In this document: piece by piece, positions 16,582-24,953 of the stretch
How the letters are laid out: each line of letters starts with the position of its first letter
Numbering within the stretch: position 1 is the first letter of the stretch
From: Roseburia_D yibonii
GTDB taxonomy: Bacteria; Bacillota; Clostridia; Lachnospirales; Lachnospiraceae
NCBI RefSeq assembly: GCF_014297335.1
Contig: NZ_JACOQH010000003.1
Location: forward strand, 297,413 to 361,412
Length of the DNA stretch: 64,000 nucleotides
Reading direction: 5' to 3'
The notes under the pieces: model-generated
Told to the model about the DNA's origin: nothing
What the model saw: only the letters and a program-made list of their open reading frames with translations
The model's database searches: none
Position numbers and translations under genes: made by a program

Positions 16582-17634
16582 ATGGAATTAGGCAGTGAAT
16601 ACGACTTAGATTTAAACAAACTGAATATCTCATCCAATAACCTCTTTCATTATCTGGAGTCTTATAATTGTCAGTTTTTTGACAGTGGGAGAAGCGCTCT
16701 TCGTCATATCCCGTTTAATCAAAATAAGGCTGTTCTTCTGCCCGAATTTATTTGTGAATCGGTCAGCAACTGTTTTTCATCCCAAAACATTATTTTTTAT
16801 AATATAACCGAAGATTTGCAGATTGATCTCGACGACCTGAAACGGAAGATCACCCCACAGGTGGCAACACTTTACATCTGCCACTATTTCGGTGCCGTTC
16901 AGTCCGCACAAATCTTATCTTATCTGCGTCGTATGGCAGACGAATGTGGTATAATGATAATTGAAGATACAACGCAAAGTTTTTTTTCGATAAATCATAT
17001 CACCGGGGACTATATGATCGCCAGCATCCGCAAATGGCTTCCAATTCCGCTTGGCGGCGTTTTGTATACAAAAAAAACTCAGGATTTACCCGCACTTGAC
17101 CATATAAAAACCAGCAGCGACAACACACGCTCCTACGGTATGATACTCAAAAATCTTTTTTTGAAAAATGAACTGGATTGCAATGCTAAATACCGTCAGA
17201 TATTTACAGAATGTGAAGAAAAATTGGACACTTCCGATGAGATACTACAGATATCGGACTTTTCCCGTTTTCTTATTTCCTGCATTGATATTCCAGAATT
17301 GATTGCAGCCCGAAGATCAAATTATCATTTTCTGACTTTGGAACTTCAAAAAATAGGACTTCAACCGGTTTGTGCCCTGGCAGAAAATGACTGCCCGCTG
17401 GTTTTTCCTCTACGTGTAAAAAACCGCGATTCTTTTCGAAGTTATTTAATGGAACACAAGATATACTGCGCTGTACACTGGCCATTTGATCACTTCCGGC
17501 CTGAATTCCGGCCAATGGCACAAAAAAACGCAGAGACATTGATCTCTCTTCCAATCGATCAACGATATCAAAAAAATGATATGACCTATTTAAGGGATAT
17601 TATTTTTCAATATGGGGGTGAATTACTATTTTAA
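16582..17634 (+). CDS. DegT-like PLP enzyme, divergent
   Basis: 350 aa; the ribosome site is CGGAG, 9 bases before ATG. It has the DegT layout: FFDSGRSALRHI near residue 40, LYICHYFG, IIEDTTQSF near residue 140 (PLP-binding Asp region) and SIRKWLPIPLGG near residue 160 with the expected Lys. The usual H-x-T-K is replaced by I-R-K and the protein is more diverged than 9078-10187. It heads the neu-type operon and probably transaminates the amino-sugar precursor of the nonulosonic acid, or acts as a related sugar-modifying PLP enzyme. Confidence 0.75.
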   Translation: MELGSEYDLDLNKLNISSNNLFHYLESYNCQFFDSGRSALRHIPFNQNKAVLLPEFICESVSNCFSSQNIIFYNITEDLQIDLDDLKRKITPQVATLYICHYFGAVQSAQILSYLRRMADECGIMIIEDTTQSFFSINHITGDYMIASIRKWLPIPLGGVLYTKKTQDLPALDHIKTSSDNTRSYGMILKNLFLKNELDCNAKYRQIFTECEEKLDTSDEILQISDFSRFLISCIDIPELIAARRSNYHFLTLELQKIGLQPVCALAENDCPLVFPLRVKNRDSFRSYLMEHKIYCAVHWPFDHFRPEFRPMAQKNAETLISLPIDQRYQKNDMTYLRDIIFQYGGELLF

Positions 17635-18680
17635 AAATATATCAACAAACAGATGCTGCTGCATGGGACATTTGTATAAAATCATTTATTAACTGGGATA
17701 TCTATTATTTATATGAGTATGCACATTCTTTCATGCTTCATGGTGACGGTGAACCGTTGCTCATCTATTACGAAGATGCAGCTTCCCGCTTCTGCTATGT
17801 GGTCATGAAAAGCGACATTGCAGCTTCCGGACTATTTGGCGAACAACTTTCCGCTGATACATGGTACGATCTCGAAACACCTTACGGCTATGGTGGGCCA
17901 TTGAGTGATCATAATATTCCAAAAGATTCCCAGATCCAGTTTCTAAAGGAATTACAGCATTACTGCCGGGAAAATCGAATTGTTTCACAGTTTGTACGTT
18001 TTCATCCGTTATTACTCAACCACGAGCTGCTTCCATATGTTATTGAAACACGTTATTTAAGAGACACCATATTTATGGATACCACAAATCCGGATCTGAT
18101 CATGAAAAACATGGATTCCAAAAACCGTAATATGGTTAGAAAAGCAATTAAAAACGACGTCACTATTGTACGAAAAGACATTACAGACTTCAAAGATTTT
18201 ATTCCAATGTATAATGAGACAATGGAAAAAAATCAGGCAGATGCATACTATACTTTCCAGACAGATTACTTTGAATCCTTAAAACTTCTTGCAGATTACG
18301 CATGCATTTTTTATGCAATGTATGAGGGAAAACCTGTCAGCGGCTCTATCATGTTTTATAATGACCGATATATGCATTACCATCTTTCCGGCACACATAC
18401 AGAATACCGGAAATATTCTCCAGGAAACCTTCTTCTTTACGAAGCAGCATGTCAGGCAAGCAAAATGGGAATATCAAAATTTCATTTAGGCGGCGGCATG
18501 CTCCCGGATGATACTCTTTTTGGCTTCAAAAAGCAATTTAACAAAAATGGCAGAGCTCCCTTCTGGGTTGGTCGAACCATTTTTGATCCGGATGCATATC
18601 ACGATCTGGTCATGCTGCGCAAAAAACTGAATCCCGAATTTGATGAAAACAATGGATTCATGATTCAATATAGAAAATAA
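17628..18680 (+). CDS. FemAB/GNAT-like acyl- or aminoacyltransferase, probable AUU start
   Basis: The first ATG in frame (17733) has no ribosome site. The same frame is open upstream for 37 codons to a TGA at 17619 and reads KIYQQTDAAAWDICIKSFIN, a normal-looking N-terminus. The only initiation-like position is ATT at 17628, 8 bases after GGGGGTG and overlapping the previous gene by 7 bases. The product would be 350 aa. Features are DTTNPDLIMKNMDSKNRNMV, a GSIMFYNDRYMHYHLSGT segment and FHLGGG...FKKQFN, typical of FemAB/GNAT peptidoglycan-bridge-like transferases. These move amino acids or acyl groups onto amines. In this operon an acyl or aminoacyl group on a nonulosonic-acid amine is likely. 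Confidence 0.78.
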   Translation: MLKIYQQTDAAAWDICIKSFINWDIYYLYEYAHSFMLHGDGEPLLIYYEDAASRFCYVVMKSDIAASGLFGEQLSADTWYDLETPYGYGGPLSDHNIPKDSQIQFLKELQHYCRENRIVSQFVRFHPLLLNHELLPYVIETRYLRDTIFMDTTNPDLIMKNMDSKNRNMVRKAIKNDVTIVRKDITDFKDFIPMYNETMEKNQADAYYTFQTDYFESLKLLADYACIFYAMYEGKPVSGSIMFYNDRYMHYHLSGTHTEYRKYSPGNLLLYEAACQASKMGISKFHLGGGMLPDDTLFGFKKQFNKNGRAPFWVGRTIFDPDAYHDLVMLRKKLNPEFDENNGFMIQYRK

Positions 18681-18712
18681 ACAAATTTATACACTTTATG
18701 GAGACGAAAAAC

Positions 18713-19711
18713 ATGAAAAAAATTATTGTATTCGGTGCAACCGGAAATGTAGGGTCTTATTTCACCAAATATGCATCTGAGTATTTTTCAAAAGACGAAT
18801 ATCAGATCATTGCTTCCGGGAAGCGTAAAAAAGCAGACGTTTTTCAAACTATGGATGTCCCATACATATCCGTTGACATCACAAATCCTTCTGATTTTGA
18901 CAATCTTCCGAAAGAAGATATATATGCCGTTGTTTTACTTGCTGCTGTTATTCCTGCCTATATGGACGGCTATCATCCCAAAGATTATCTTGATTCGATC
19001 ATCATGGGAACCTACAATGTGCTTGAATTTTGCAGGACAAGGAATGTAGATCGTATTTTATACTCCACCAGCTGCTTTGATGTATGGGAATATCCAACCG
19101 GAACCATCATCAAACCGGATATGCCAAAGAACTTCAGTTACACCGGCGACCACGCCATGTATGTCATTTCCAAAAACACTGCGTTGGAGTTACTTGAACA
19201 TTACCATCAGCAATATGGTCTGAAAACTTTTGCTTTCCGTTTTCCGACCGTATATTCCTACAGTACCAACCACTATATTTATCCAAATGGTGTCAAAACA
19301 CTGCGTCCTTTGTACAAACTGATCTTTCACGCAATGGAAAGTAAACCTCTTGAAATCTGGGGTGATCCAAACTATGCCAAAGATATGCTTCATGTTTATG
19401 ACATGGCCCAGATGTTTTGCAAAGCCATTGAAGTACAGAACTTAACAAAGGGGTTTTATAATTGCGGAACCGGTATACCCGTTACCTTGCGCCAGCAAAT
19501 GGAGGCTATCATTGAAGTCTTCTGTCCACCGGGCAAACCTTCCGAAATTATCTGTCTGACCGACAAAGTTGCTGGCGGCGGTATATTAATGGATGTTCAA
19601 AATGCCAAAGATGAACTTGGTTATGAACCAAAATATGATGTAGTAAAACTATTTGAAAATTTTAAAGAAGAAATGAAAGTTGATCGTTTTTTAGAACTAC
19701 GCGGAAAATAA
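18713..19711 (+). CDS. NAD-dependent sugar epimerase/dehydratase (SDR)
   Basis: 332 aa from ATG 18713, which has GGAGA 9 bases upstream; the ATG at 18698 is five codons earlier and less well placed. Rossmann motif VFGATGNVGSYF at the start, LLAAVIP near residue 80, and catalytic YVISK near residue 150. It is an extended SDR acting on nucleotide sugars. In a legionaminic-type pathway the missing step beside PtmE, an aminotransferase and NeuC/NeuB is a 4,6-dehydratase (LegB/PtmB), so this gene may fill it, but a 4-epimerase or reductase is not excluded. Confidence 0.82.
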   Translation: MKKIIVFGATGNVGSYFTKYASEYFSKDEYQIIASGKRKKADVFQTMDVPYISVDITNPSDFDNLPKEDIYAVVLLAAVIPAYMDGYHPKDYLDSIIMGTYNVLEFCRTRNVDRILYSTSCFDVWEYPTGTIIKPDMPKNFSYTGDHAMYVISKNTALELLEHYHQQYGLKTFAFRFPTVYSYSTNHYIYPNGVKTLRPLYKLIFHAMESKPLEIWGDPNYAKDMLHVYDMAQMFCKAIEVQNLTKGFYNCGTGIPVTLRQQMEAIIEVFCPPGKPSEIICLTDKVAGGGILMDVQNAKDELGYEPKYDVVKLFENFKEEMKVDRFLELRGK

Positions 19712-19739
19712 TACTTTCATAATGTACAGGAGGGTTTTT

Positions 19740-20732
19740 ATGAAAACAATCATTATTGCAGAAGCAGGAGTAAATCATAACGGAGATATGGATCTGGCAA
19801 AAAAACTCATTGATGAGGCCAAAAAAGCAGGTGCCGATTTTGTTAAATTTCAGACTGCCGTTGACTGCACTTCCAAATATGCTCCAAAGGCAGAATATCA
19901 AAAACGCGAAACCGGAGCAGATGAAACCCAGCTGGAGATGGCAAAAAAACTCCGTCTGAAATTGGAACAGCATTATGAGCTTTACGAATATTGCAACAGT
20001 ATCGGGATGTCCTACTTATCTACTGCCTTTGACATTGACAGTGTTCATTTTCTCGACTCTCTGGATCTTCCATTTTTTAAGATCCCGTCCGGCGAAATTA
20101 CTAATTTACCATATCTGTTAGAGATTGCCGCCACCAAGAAACCAGTTGTTATGTCTACCGGAATGGCAGAAATGGACGAGATCGCGACTGCTATTGACAT
20201 TTTAAAGAAAAACGGAACCAGTGAAATTACTTTACTGCAATGTCATACCGATTACCCTACCGCTATGGAAAATGTAAATTTAAATGCAATGCTCACCTTA
20301 AAAAATGCATTTCATCTTCCTGTCGGCTTATCCGATCACAGCGTAGGGATTGAGGTTCCGATCGCAGCTGTCGCAATGGGTGCCACTGTAATTGAAAAAC
20401 ATTTTACACTGGATCGCACTATGATTGGTCCGGATCACAAGGCAAGCATTGAACCAGATGAATTAAAAGCAATGGTTTCTGCCATTCGTAATATTGAAGT
20501 GGCACTTGGTGATGGCAAAAAAATCTGTTCTCCTGCAGAACGTCCCAATATTATTGTCGCCCGAAAAAGTATTGTTGCAAAAAGAGATATCAAAAAAGGT
20601 GAAATTTTAACCGAAGAAAACATTACTACCAAACGTCCCGGAAACGGAATTTCTGCTATGAAATGGTTTGATGTACTGGGAACAAAAGCAATTCGTGATT
20701 TTGGAGAAGATGAATTAATATGCACAGAATAA
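19740..20732 (+). CDS. neuB: N-acetylneuraminate/legionaminate synthase
   Basis: 330 aa from ATG 19740, directly behind AGGAGGGTTTTT; the ATG at 19722 lies before that site. Residues ~1-270 are the PEP-condensing TIM barrel: IAEAGVNHNGDMDLAKKLI, FVKFQT, FKIPSGEI, LQCHTDYPT, GLSDHSVG and IEKHFTLD. The C-terminal ~60 residues form the SAF/antifreeze-like domain (ARKSIVAKRDIKKGEILT, then KRPGNGI). It condenses PEP with a hexosamine to a nonulosonic acid. The first-gene partners suggest the legionaminic type (LegI). It overlaps neuC by 13 bases. Confidence 0.95.
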   Translation: MKTIIIAEAGVNHNGDMDLAKKLIDEAKKAGADFVKFQTAVDCTSKYAPKAEYQKRETGADETQLEMAKKLRLKLEQHYELYEYCNSIGMSYLSTAFDIDSVHFLDSLDLPFFKIPSGEITNLPYLLEIAATKKPVVMSTGMAEMDEIATAIDILKKNGTSEITLLQCHTDYPTAMENVNLNAMLTLKNAFHLPVGLSDHSVGIEVPIAAVAMGATVIEKHFTLDRTMIGPDHKASIEPDELKAMVSAIRNIEVALGDGKKICSPAERPNIIVARKSIVAKRDIKKGEILTEENITTKRPGNGISAMKWFDVLGTKAIRDFGEDELICTE

Positions 20733-21901
20733 AAATTTGCGTTGTAACCGGAAGCCGCGCTGAATTTGGTCAACTGCTCCCCCTTCTTAAGAAGCTGGAG
20801 CAGGATTCTTATTTTAATCTTGACTTTGTAGTGACCGGTTCTCACCTGGCACCGGAAAATGGAAATACGATCGAAGAAATTCGGGCTTCCCGTATCAATA
20901 TTTCAGAATGTATTCCAATAAAATATCTTGATGACAATTCGCGGGAAGGAATCGCACGTCAGATCAGTGATGTCATCTTATCATTTAGTCACTATTTTTC
21001 TGAACACAGACCGGATATGCTGATCGTAATCGGTGACCGTTATGAAATGTTTGGCGTAGCAATCGCAGCATCCACACTTTTAATTCCGATCACACACATA
21101 TGTGGCGGAAGCACTACCAGCGGTGCAATTGATGAAGTATACCGCCACTCAATCACAAAAATGAGCGCTCTGCACTTTACTACTTGTGACGCTTACCGCA
21201 AACGTGTTATTCAACTTGGTGAGAACCCTCATTCTGTATATAATGTTGGTTCTCTTGCAATCGAAAACTGTTTAAAGACCAAGCTTTTATCTGAAGACGA
21301 TTTCAGGAACCAGTTGGGACTCTCTATGCATGTTCCTTATTGCGTTGTCACTTTTCATCCTGTCACTTTAGAAAAAGAGGCTTCCGAAAACGAATTATAT
21401 GAATTGATCGAGGCGCTTCGCGCATTCTCCGATTATTCCTATATCATCACTCTTTCCAATACAGATTCAGGTGGCGACCGTATCAATGAGATTTGGAGAT
21501 CTACTGCTCAAAAATATACCAATTTCCATGTAGTTCCTTCTCTCGGCATGAAACGTTACCTGACTGCCTTAAAATATTCAGAAATGATGATTGGAAATTC
21601 ATCCAGCGGAACAACCGAGGGACCTGCCATGCACATTCCAACAATTGATATTGGCGACAGACAAAAAGGACGTTTCTTTGCTGACAGTATCATACATTGT
21701 GACCCGAGGAAAGATGATATCATAAGTGCAATAAAAAAAGCCTCTTCCGCAGAGTTTAAAGATATGGTCAAACAGGTGAAAAACCCCTTCGGTGACGGAA
21801 CAACTTCCGATCAGATGATCCAGATCCTAAAGCAGGTCACTTCTGCTCCAGTTAATATAAAAAAAGATTTTTATGATGTAAACTTTGAGGTATCAATATG
21901 A
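20720..21901 (+). CDS. neuC: hydrolysing NDP-GlcNAc-type 2-epimerase
   Basis: 393 aa. N-terminus ICVVTGSRAEFGQLLPLL, then DMLIVIGDRYEMF near residue 95, HICGGSTTSGAIDE near residue 125 and GNSSSGTTEGPAM near residue 290, all diagnostic of the NeuC/LegG branch of UDP-GlcNAc 2-epimerases that release the free sugar for NeuB. Its start lies inside the end of neuB, and its stop overlaps the next start by ATGA, so expression is coupled. The substrate could be a UDP- or GDP-linked diacetyl-bacillosamine-like sugar. Confidence 0.93.
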   Translation: MHRIKICVVTGSRAEFGQLLPLLKKLEQDSYFNLDFVVTGSHLAPENGNTIEEIRASRINISECIPIKYLDDNSREGIARQISDVILSFSHYFSEHRPDMLIVIGDRYEMFGVAIAASTLLIPITHICGGSTTSGAIDEVYRHSITKMSALHFTTCDAYRKRVIQLGENPHSVYNVGSLAIENCLKTKLLSEDDFRNQLGLSMHVPYCVVTFHPVTLEKEASENELYELIEALRAFSDYSYIITLSNTDSGGDRINEIWRSTAQKYTNFHVVPSLGMKRYLTALKYSEMMIGNSSSGTTEGPAMHIPTIDIGDRQKGRFFADSIIHCDPRKDDIISAIKKASSAEFKDMVKQVKNPFGDGTTSDQMIQILKQVTSAPVNIKKDFYDVNFEVSI

Positions 21902-22605
21902 AAAATATAGCTATTATTCCCGCCCGCAGCGGATCAAAAGGACTAAAAGACAAAAACATCAAACCTCTTTTGGATATCCCCCTTTTAGCATACAGTATCC
22001 GCGCCGCAAAAGATTCCGCGCTTTTTGATGAGATCATGGTAAGTACAGACAGCGATGACTACGCACAGATTGCAAAAGACTATGGTGCTTCTGTTCCTTT
22101 TTTGCGCTCTGCTAAAACCAGCAGTGATACCGCCGGCAGCTGGGATGTTGTAACTGAAGTACTAAGTCAATATCAGACTTCCGGCAGATATTTTGATACC
22201 ATCTGTCTGCTCCAGCCAACTTCACCTCTACGTATTGCTTCTGATATCATCGGCGGTTATCAGTTGTTTGACCAGAAAAACGCAGATGCCATAACTGCTG
22301 TGTGCGAAATGGATCATTCCCCTTTATGGTCCATGACCCTTCCACCCGATTTATCGCTTGGCAGTTTTCGCAAATCACTTAGCCAAAGCAAGCGCCGGCA
22401 GGATCTGGATACCTATTATCGTATTAATGGTGCCCTTTATATCAGAAAAATTTCTTATCATGCCAACAGCATCCAGCTGTTAAGCGAAAAAGAATACGCA
22501 TACGTTATGGAGCGCGGCCGAAGCATTGACATTGATGTGGCAGAGGACTTTGAATTGGCCGAGTTTTTAATGAAACGCTCTTTGAATACCTATTCTTCCC
22601 ATTGA
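21898..22605 (+). CDS. neuA: CMP-nonulosonic acid synthetase
   Basis: 235 aa. IAIIPARSGSKGLKDKNIKP is the canonical CTP-binding loop of the NeuA/LegF family; LLQPTSPLR near residue 108 and IDIDVAEDFELAEF near the end complete it. It activates the NeuB product with CTP for the Maf transferase. The start overlaps neuC by four bases (ATGA). It is the last gene of the plus operon, followed by a terminator. Confidence 0.93.
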   Translation: MKNIAIIPARSGSKGLKDKNIKPLLDIPLLAYSIRAAKDSALFDEIMVSTDSDDYAQIAKDYGASVPFLRSAKTSSDTAGSWDVVTEVLSQYQTSGRYFDTICLLQPTSPLRIASDIIGGYQLFDQKNADAITAVCEMDHSPLWSMTLPPDLSLGSFRKSLSQSKRRQDLDTYYRINGALYIRKISYHANSIQLLSEKEYAYVMERGRSIDIDVAEDFELAEFLMKRSLNTYSSH

Positions 22606-22612
22606 TAAATTC

Positions 22613-22653
22613 AAAAACAGACAGTATATATTACATGTACTGCCTGTTTTTTT
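22613..22653. terminator. bidirectional terminator between neuA and maf
   Basis: AACAG and CAGTA pair with TACTG and CTGTT across a loop, flanked by AAAAA on the left and TTTTTTT on the right. It lies between convergent genes and can serve both. Confidence 0.75.
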
Positions 22654-22658
22654 ATCTG

Positions 22659-24527
22659 TTACTCCTCTATTTTACCAAACACTTCATCTGAAAATCCCTC
22701 AAAAAGATTTGCACATTCTTCAACCAGTTCCATAAACAGAATTCCACGTCTTGCAATCTCTTTGCATTCTTCCTCGAAAGAACCGTATTCAATATACTGT
22801 GATGTCTTTAAAATGCTGTTGGCACGTCCGAGCGTTTCTTCTACTAATGAATAATTCTGATTCTTCTCTATTTTTTTAGTATTTTTCTTAATCTGCTTTA
22901 ACAATTTGTCATATGCTGCATTATCCATATTATGATTCTGCGTCAGCTTATCCAGTTTTTGATACAATTTCTTACCTGCAGCCGCATTTACCGCCATCTC
23001 ATGAAACTTCTTCGGTGTATCTTTCATATAGACCAGAATCTTTTTCTGTTCCTCCGGGTTAAACATCGGCTCCAGCTTCTCAATATTTGCAGATACATCT
23101 GCCTCAATCTTACACTCTTTTTCTATCGCCTCTTTTAATGTCGAAATCTCCGTTCCTTTGATCTTCGCCCCGCCCTCGGTCGCATTGATCACTCGAAAAT
23201 TCGGATACATATTTTTCCAACGCGCAATAAAATCTTCAAACCAGATTCTGTAATGATCAAAATCCGGTCTGGTCGGTACCTTTTCCTCCACATTTCCCGG
23301 AACCATCTTCATCTTTGAAGTATCCAGTTCTTCCATCTTCTCTTTAAATGTACCATCCGCATGAGTCTTATTTCCTGTCAATGCAAGATCCTGTCCTACC
23401 ATAATGACCGTCCCAAGCCCAAGATAACATGCCAATGAAAATGCAGCTGTCGCTACAGAACCGCCCACATCCATTGCTGCCCACTCTTTATGATTCATCT
23501 CATACATGCGATCAAAATACGGCGTGAATTCCCGGAAGAAAAATTTCTTTCCTTTATGATAATCCATTACTGCATGTGCTGCCCGCACTTCACTGAGCAG
23601 CGGTATGTTTCTGCTTTCTTCTACTGCTACGAGTTCCAGTGGCTTTGTCCCGTCTATAATCGCATACATATCCGGTATAATTCCATTTCTTAAAAGCGGC
23701 TTCATTGCCGTATCCACTGCAATGATAAACGCCTTATTCTTTGCCTTTTTCAGTTCCTCAATATTTTTATTTAATGAAGGACCCGCAGATACAATAATTG
23801 CCGGCATTTCTCTTGGAATTGCCTCCATCAGCTGCTTTGCCTGATAGCCTGTACGCACATAGTCGGCATTTTTCAGCATATTTTCCACTGCCACCTTGGA
23901 AAACGCCTGTACCGTATTTATATTTACCAGATATTCCTCTGCCACATCCTTTAACACTTTTTGAAAATCAAGCACTTTTTCAGGGCATATCTCATTGTAA
24001 TTCGGCAATATGAAATGTCGCATACAGGATACTCTGTCTCCGCGGAGCATCTGCTTGATCAGCGGCTTAATGCCTTCTTCATTGATTCCCTCTACTAACA
24101 ATGCCACAATTCTGTCTTCAAACAGTTCTTCGATATCTACATGAAACAACTGCTCATAAAAGATTGAAAATGACGGTTCATACACCATTACCATATTGTC
24201 ATTTTTTTTCGGCACTTCTTTAAAAAGTTCCTCCAGATAGCAGCCATTTCCTATTCCAACCATAAAAAGCGGTGCTGAATATTCTATCTTTCCCAGAAAT
24301 TTAATCTGATTTGCTGCCGCCAACGAAGCGGAACGTTTTCCTGCAAGATACAGGGTTCGATTGTTTCTTTGTACTTTTAAGATCTCTCTGCCCTCAAGAT
24401 TGATTTCACTCTCAACATCAAGATTTTCTTTTTGTAACAACTCATCTTTTTTTTCTTCGATCAGTTTATCCATGCCCGGAAATCTCTTGTTCAACGCCTC
24501 CAGGTTCTTTTCGTATAATCCCATCAT
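22659..24527 (-). CDS. maf: motility accessory factor (Maf) flagellin glycosyltransferase
   Basis: 622 aa. The central MAF_flag10/DUF115 domain shows PAIIVSAGPSLNKNIEEL near residue 240, AFIIAVDTAMKPLLRNGIIP and GSVATAAFSLACYLGLGTVI near residue 355 with the GQDLALTG strand. The C-terminal ~170 residues are helical and charged, as expected for a flagellin-recognising part. Maf proteins transfer nonulosonic acids from CMP to Ser/Thr of flagellin in the cytoplasm. It is two genes downstream of flagellin, convergent with neuA, and coupled to the 113-aa gene by an ATGA overlap. Confidence 0.93.
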   Translation of the reverse strand: MMGLYEKNLEALNKRFPGMDKLIEEKKDELLQKENLDVESEINLEGREILKVQRNNRTLYLAGKRSASLAAANQIKFLGKIEYSAPLFMVGIGNGCYLEELFKEVPKKNDNMVMVYEPSFSIFYEQLFHVDIEELFEDRIVALLVEGINEEGIKPLIKQMLRGDRVSCMRHFILPNYNEICPEKVLDFQKVLKDVAEEYLVNINTVQAFSKVAVENMLKNADYVRTGYQAKQLMEAIPREMPAIIVSAGPSLNKNIEELKKAKNKAFIIAVDTAMKPLLRNGIIPDMYAIIDGTKPLELVAVEESRNIPLLSEVRAAHAVMDYHKGKKFFFREFTPYFDRMYEMNHKEWAAMDVGGSVATAAFSLACYLGLGTVIMVGQDLALTGNKTHADGTFKEKMEELDTSKMKMVPGNVEEKVPTRPDFDHYRIWFEDFIARWKNMYPNFRVINATEGGAKIKGTEISTLKEAIEKECKIEADVSANIEKLEPMFNPEEQKKILVYMKDTPKKFHEMAVNAAAGKKLYQKLDKLTQNHNMDNAAYDKLLKQIKKNTKKIEKNQNYSLVEETLGRANSILKTSQYIEYGSFEEECKEIARRGILFMELVEECANLFEGFSDEVFGKIEE

Positions 24528-24865
24528 TGTACCAGCACCTTCTTTCCTGCGAAATATTCTTCTGGCACAAACATCGTCAGATATTCGCTGATTCCGCTTT
24601 CCAGCGCATCCAGCATCAATACTGTATCATTTTCTTTTGCTGCTGTTACTATATCATCCAGGATTGTAAGCAGATTTGCCTGCAATGCCTGGTACAATTC
24701 ATCTTCAATTCCAAACTGATTGCCTGACAAAAACCATGTTGTAAATTCTTCTATCATTGGCAATCTCTTTTTTGCCTGTTCTATATAATCGTTTTTTCTG
24801 CTCTCTAACCGCCGATAACCAATATAATTGATCTCCATATAAAGCTGTTTTATCTTCTCTTCCAT
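24524..24865 (-). CDS. small helical protein between flagellin and Maf, unknown
   Basis: 113 aa from ATG 24865, with AAGGAATC upstream. The frame stays open further upstream, but that part lies over the flagellin 3' end and its terminator, so the longer form is not credible. Predicted all-alpha, acidic and without membrane segment: MEEKIKQLYMEINYIG at the start, then helices with DELYQALQANLLTILDDIV. It sits just after the flagellin terminator and is coupled to maf, so a helper of Maf or of flagellin glycosylation is plausible. No family recognised. Confidence 0.75.
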   Translation of the reverse strand: MEEKIKQLYMEINYIGYRRLESRKNDYIEQAKKRLPMIEEFTTWFLSGNQFGIEDELYQALQANLLTILDDIVTAAKENDTVLMLDALESGISEYLTMFVPEEYFAGKKVLVQ

Positions 24866-24886
24866 ACTGATTCCTTTTATCTTTAT

Positions 24887-24920
24887 AAAGAAAGAGCCGG
24901 CAAAACTGCCGGTTCTTTCT
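24887..24920 (-). terminator. flagellin terminator
   Basis: On the minus strand AAAGAACCGGC and GCCGGCTCTTT form a strong stem around AGTTTT, followed by CTTTAT. It lies 33 bases beyond the flagellin stop and 22 bases before the start of the small downstream gene, so the two are only partly co-transcribed. Confidence 0.85.
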
Positions 24921-24953
24921 ATGTTGATTAAATTAACTGCCAATCTTATCAGA

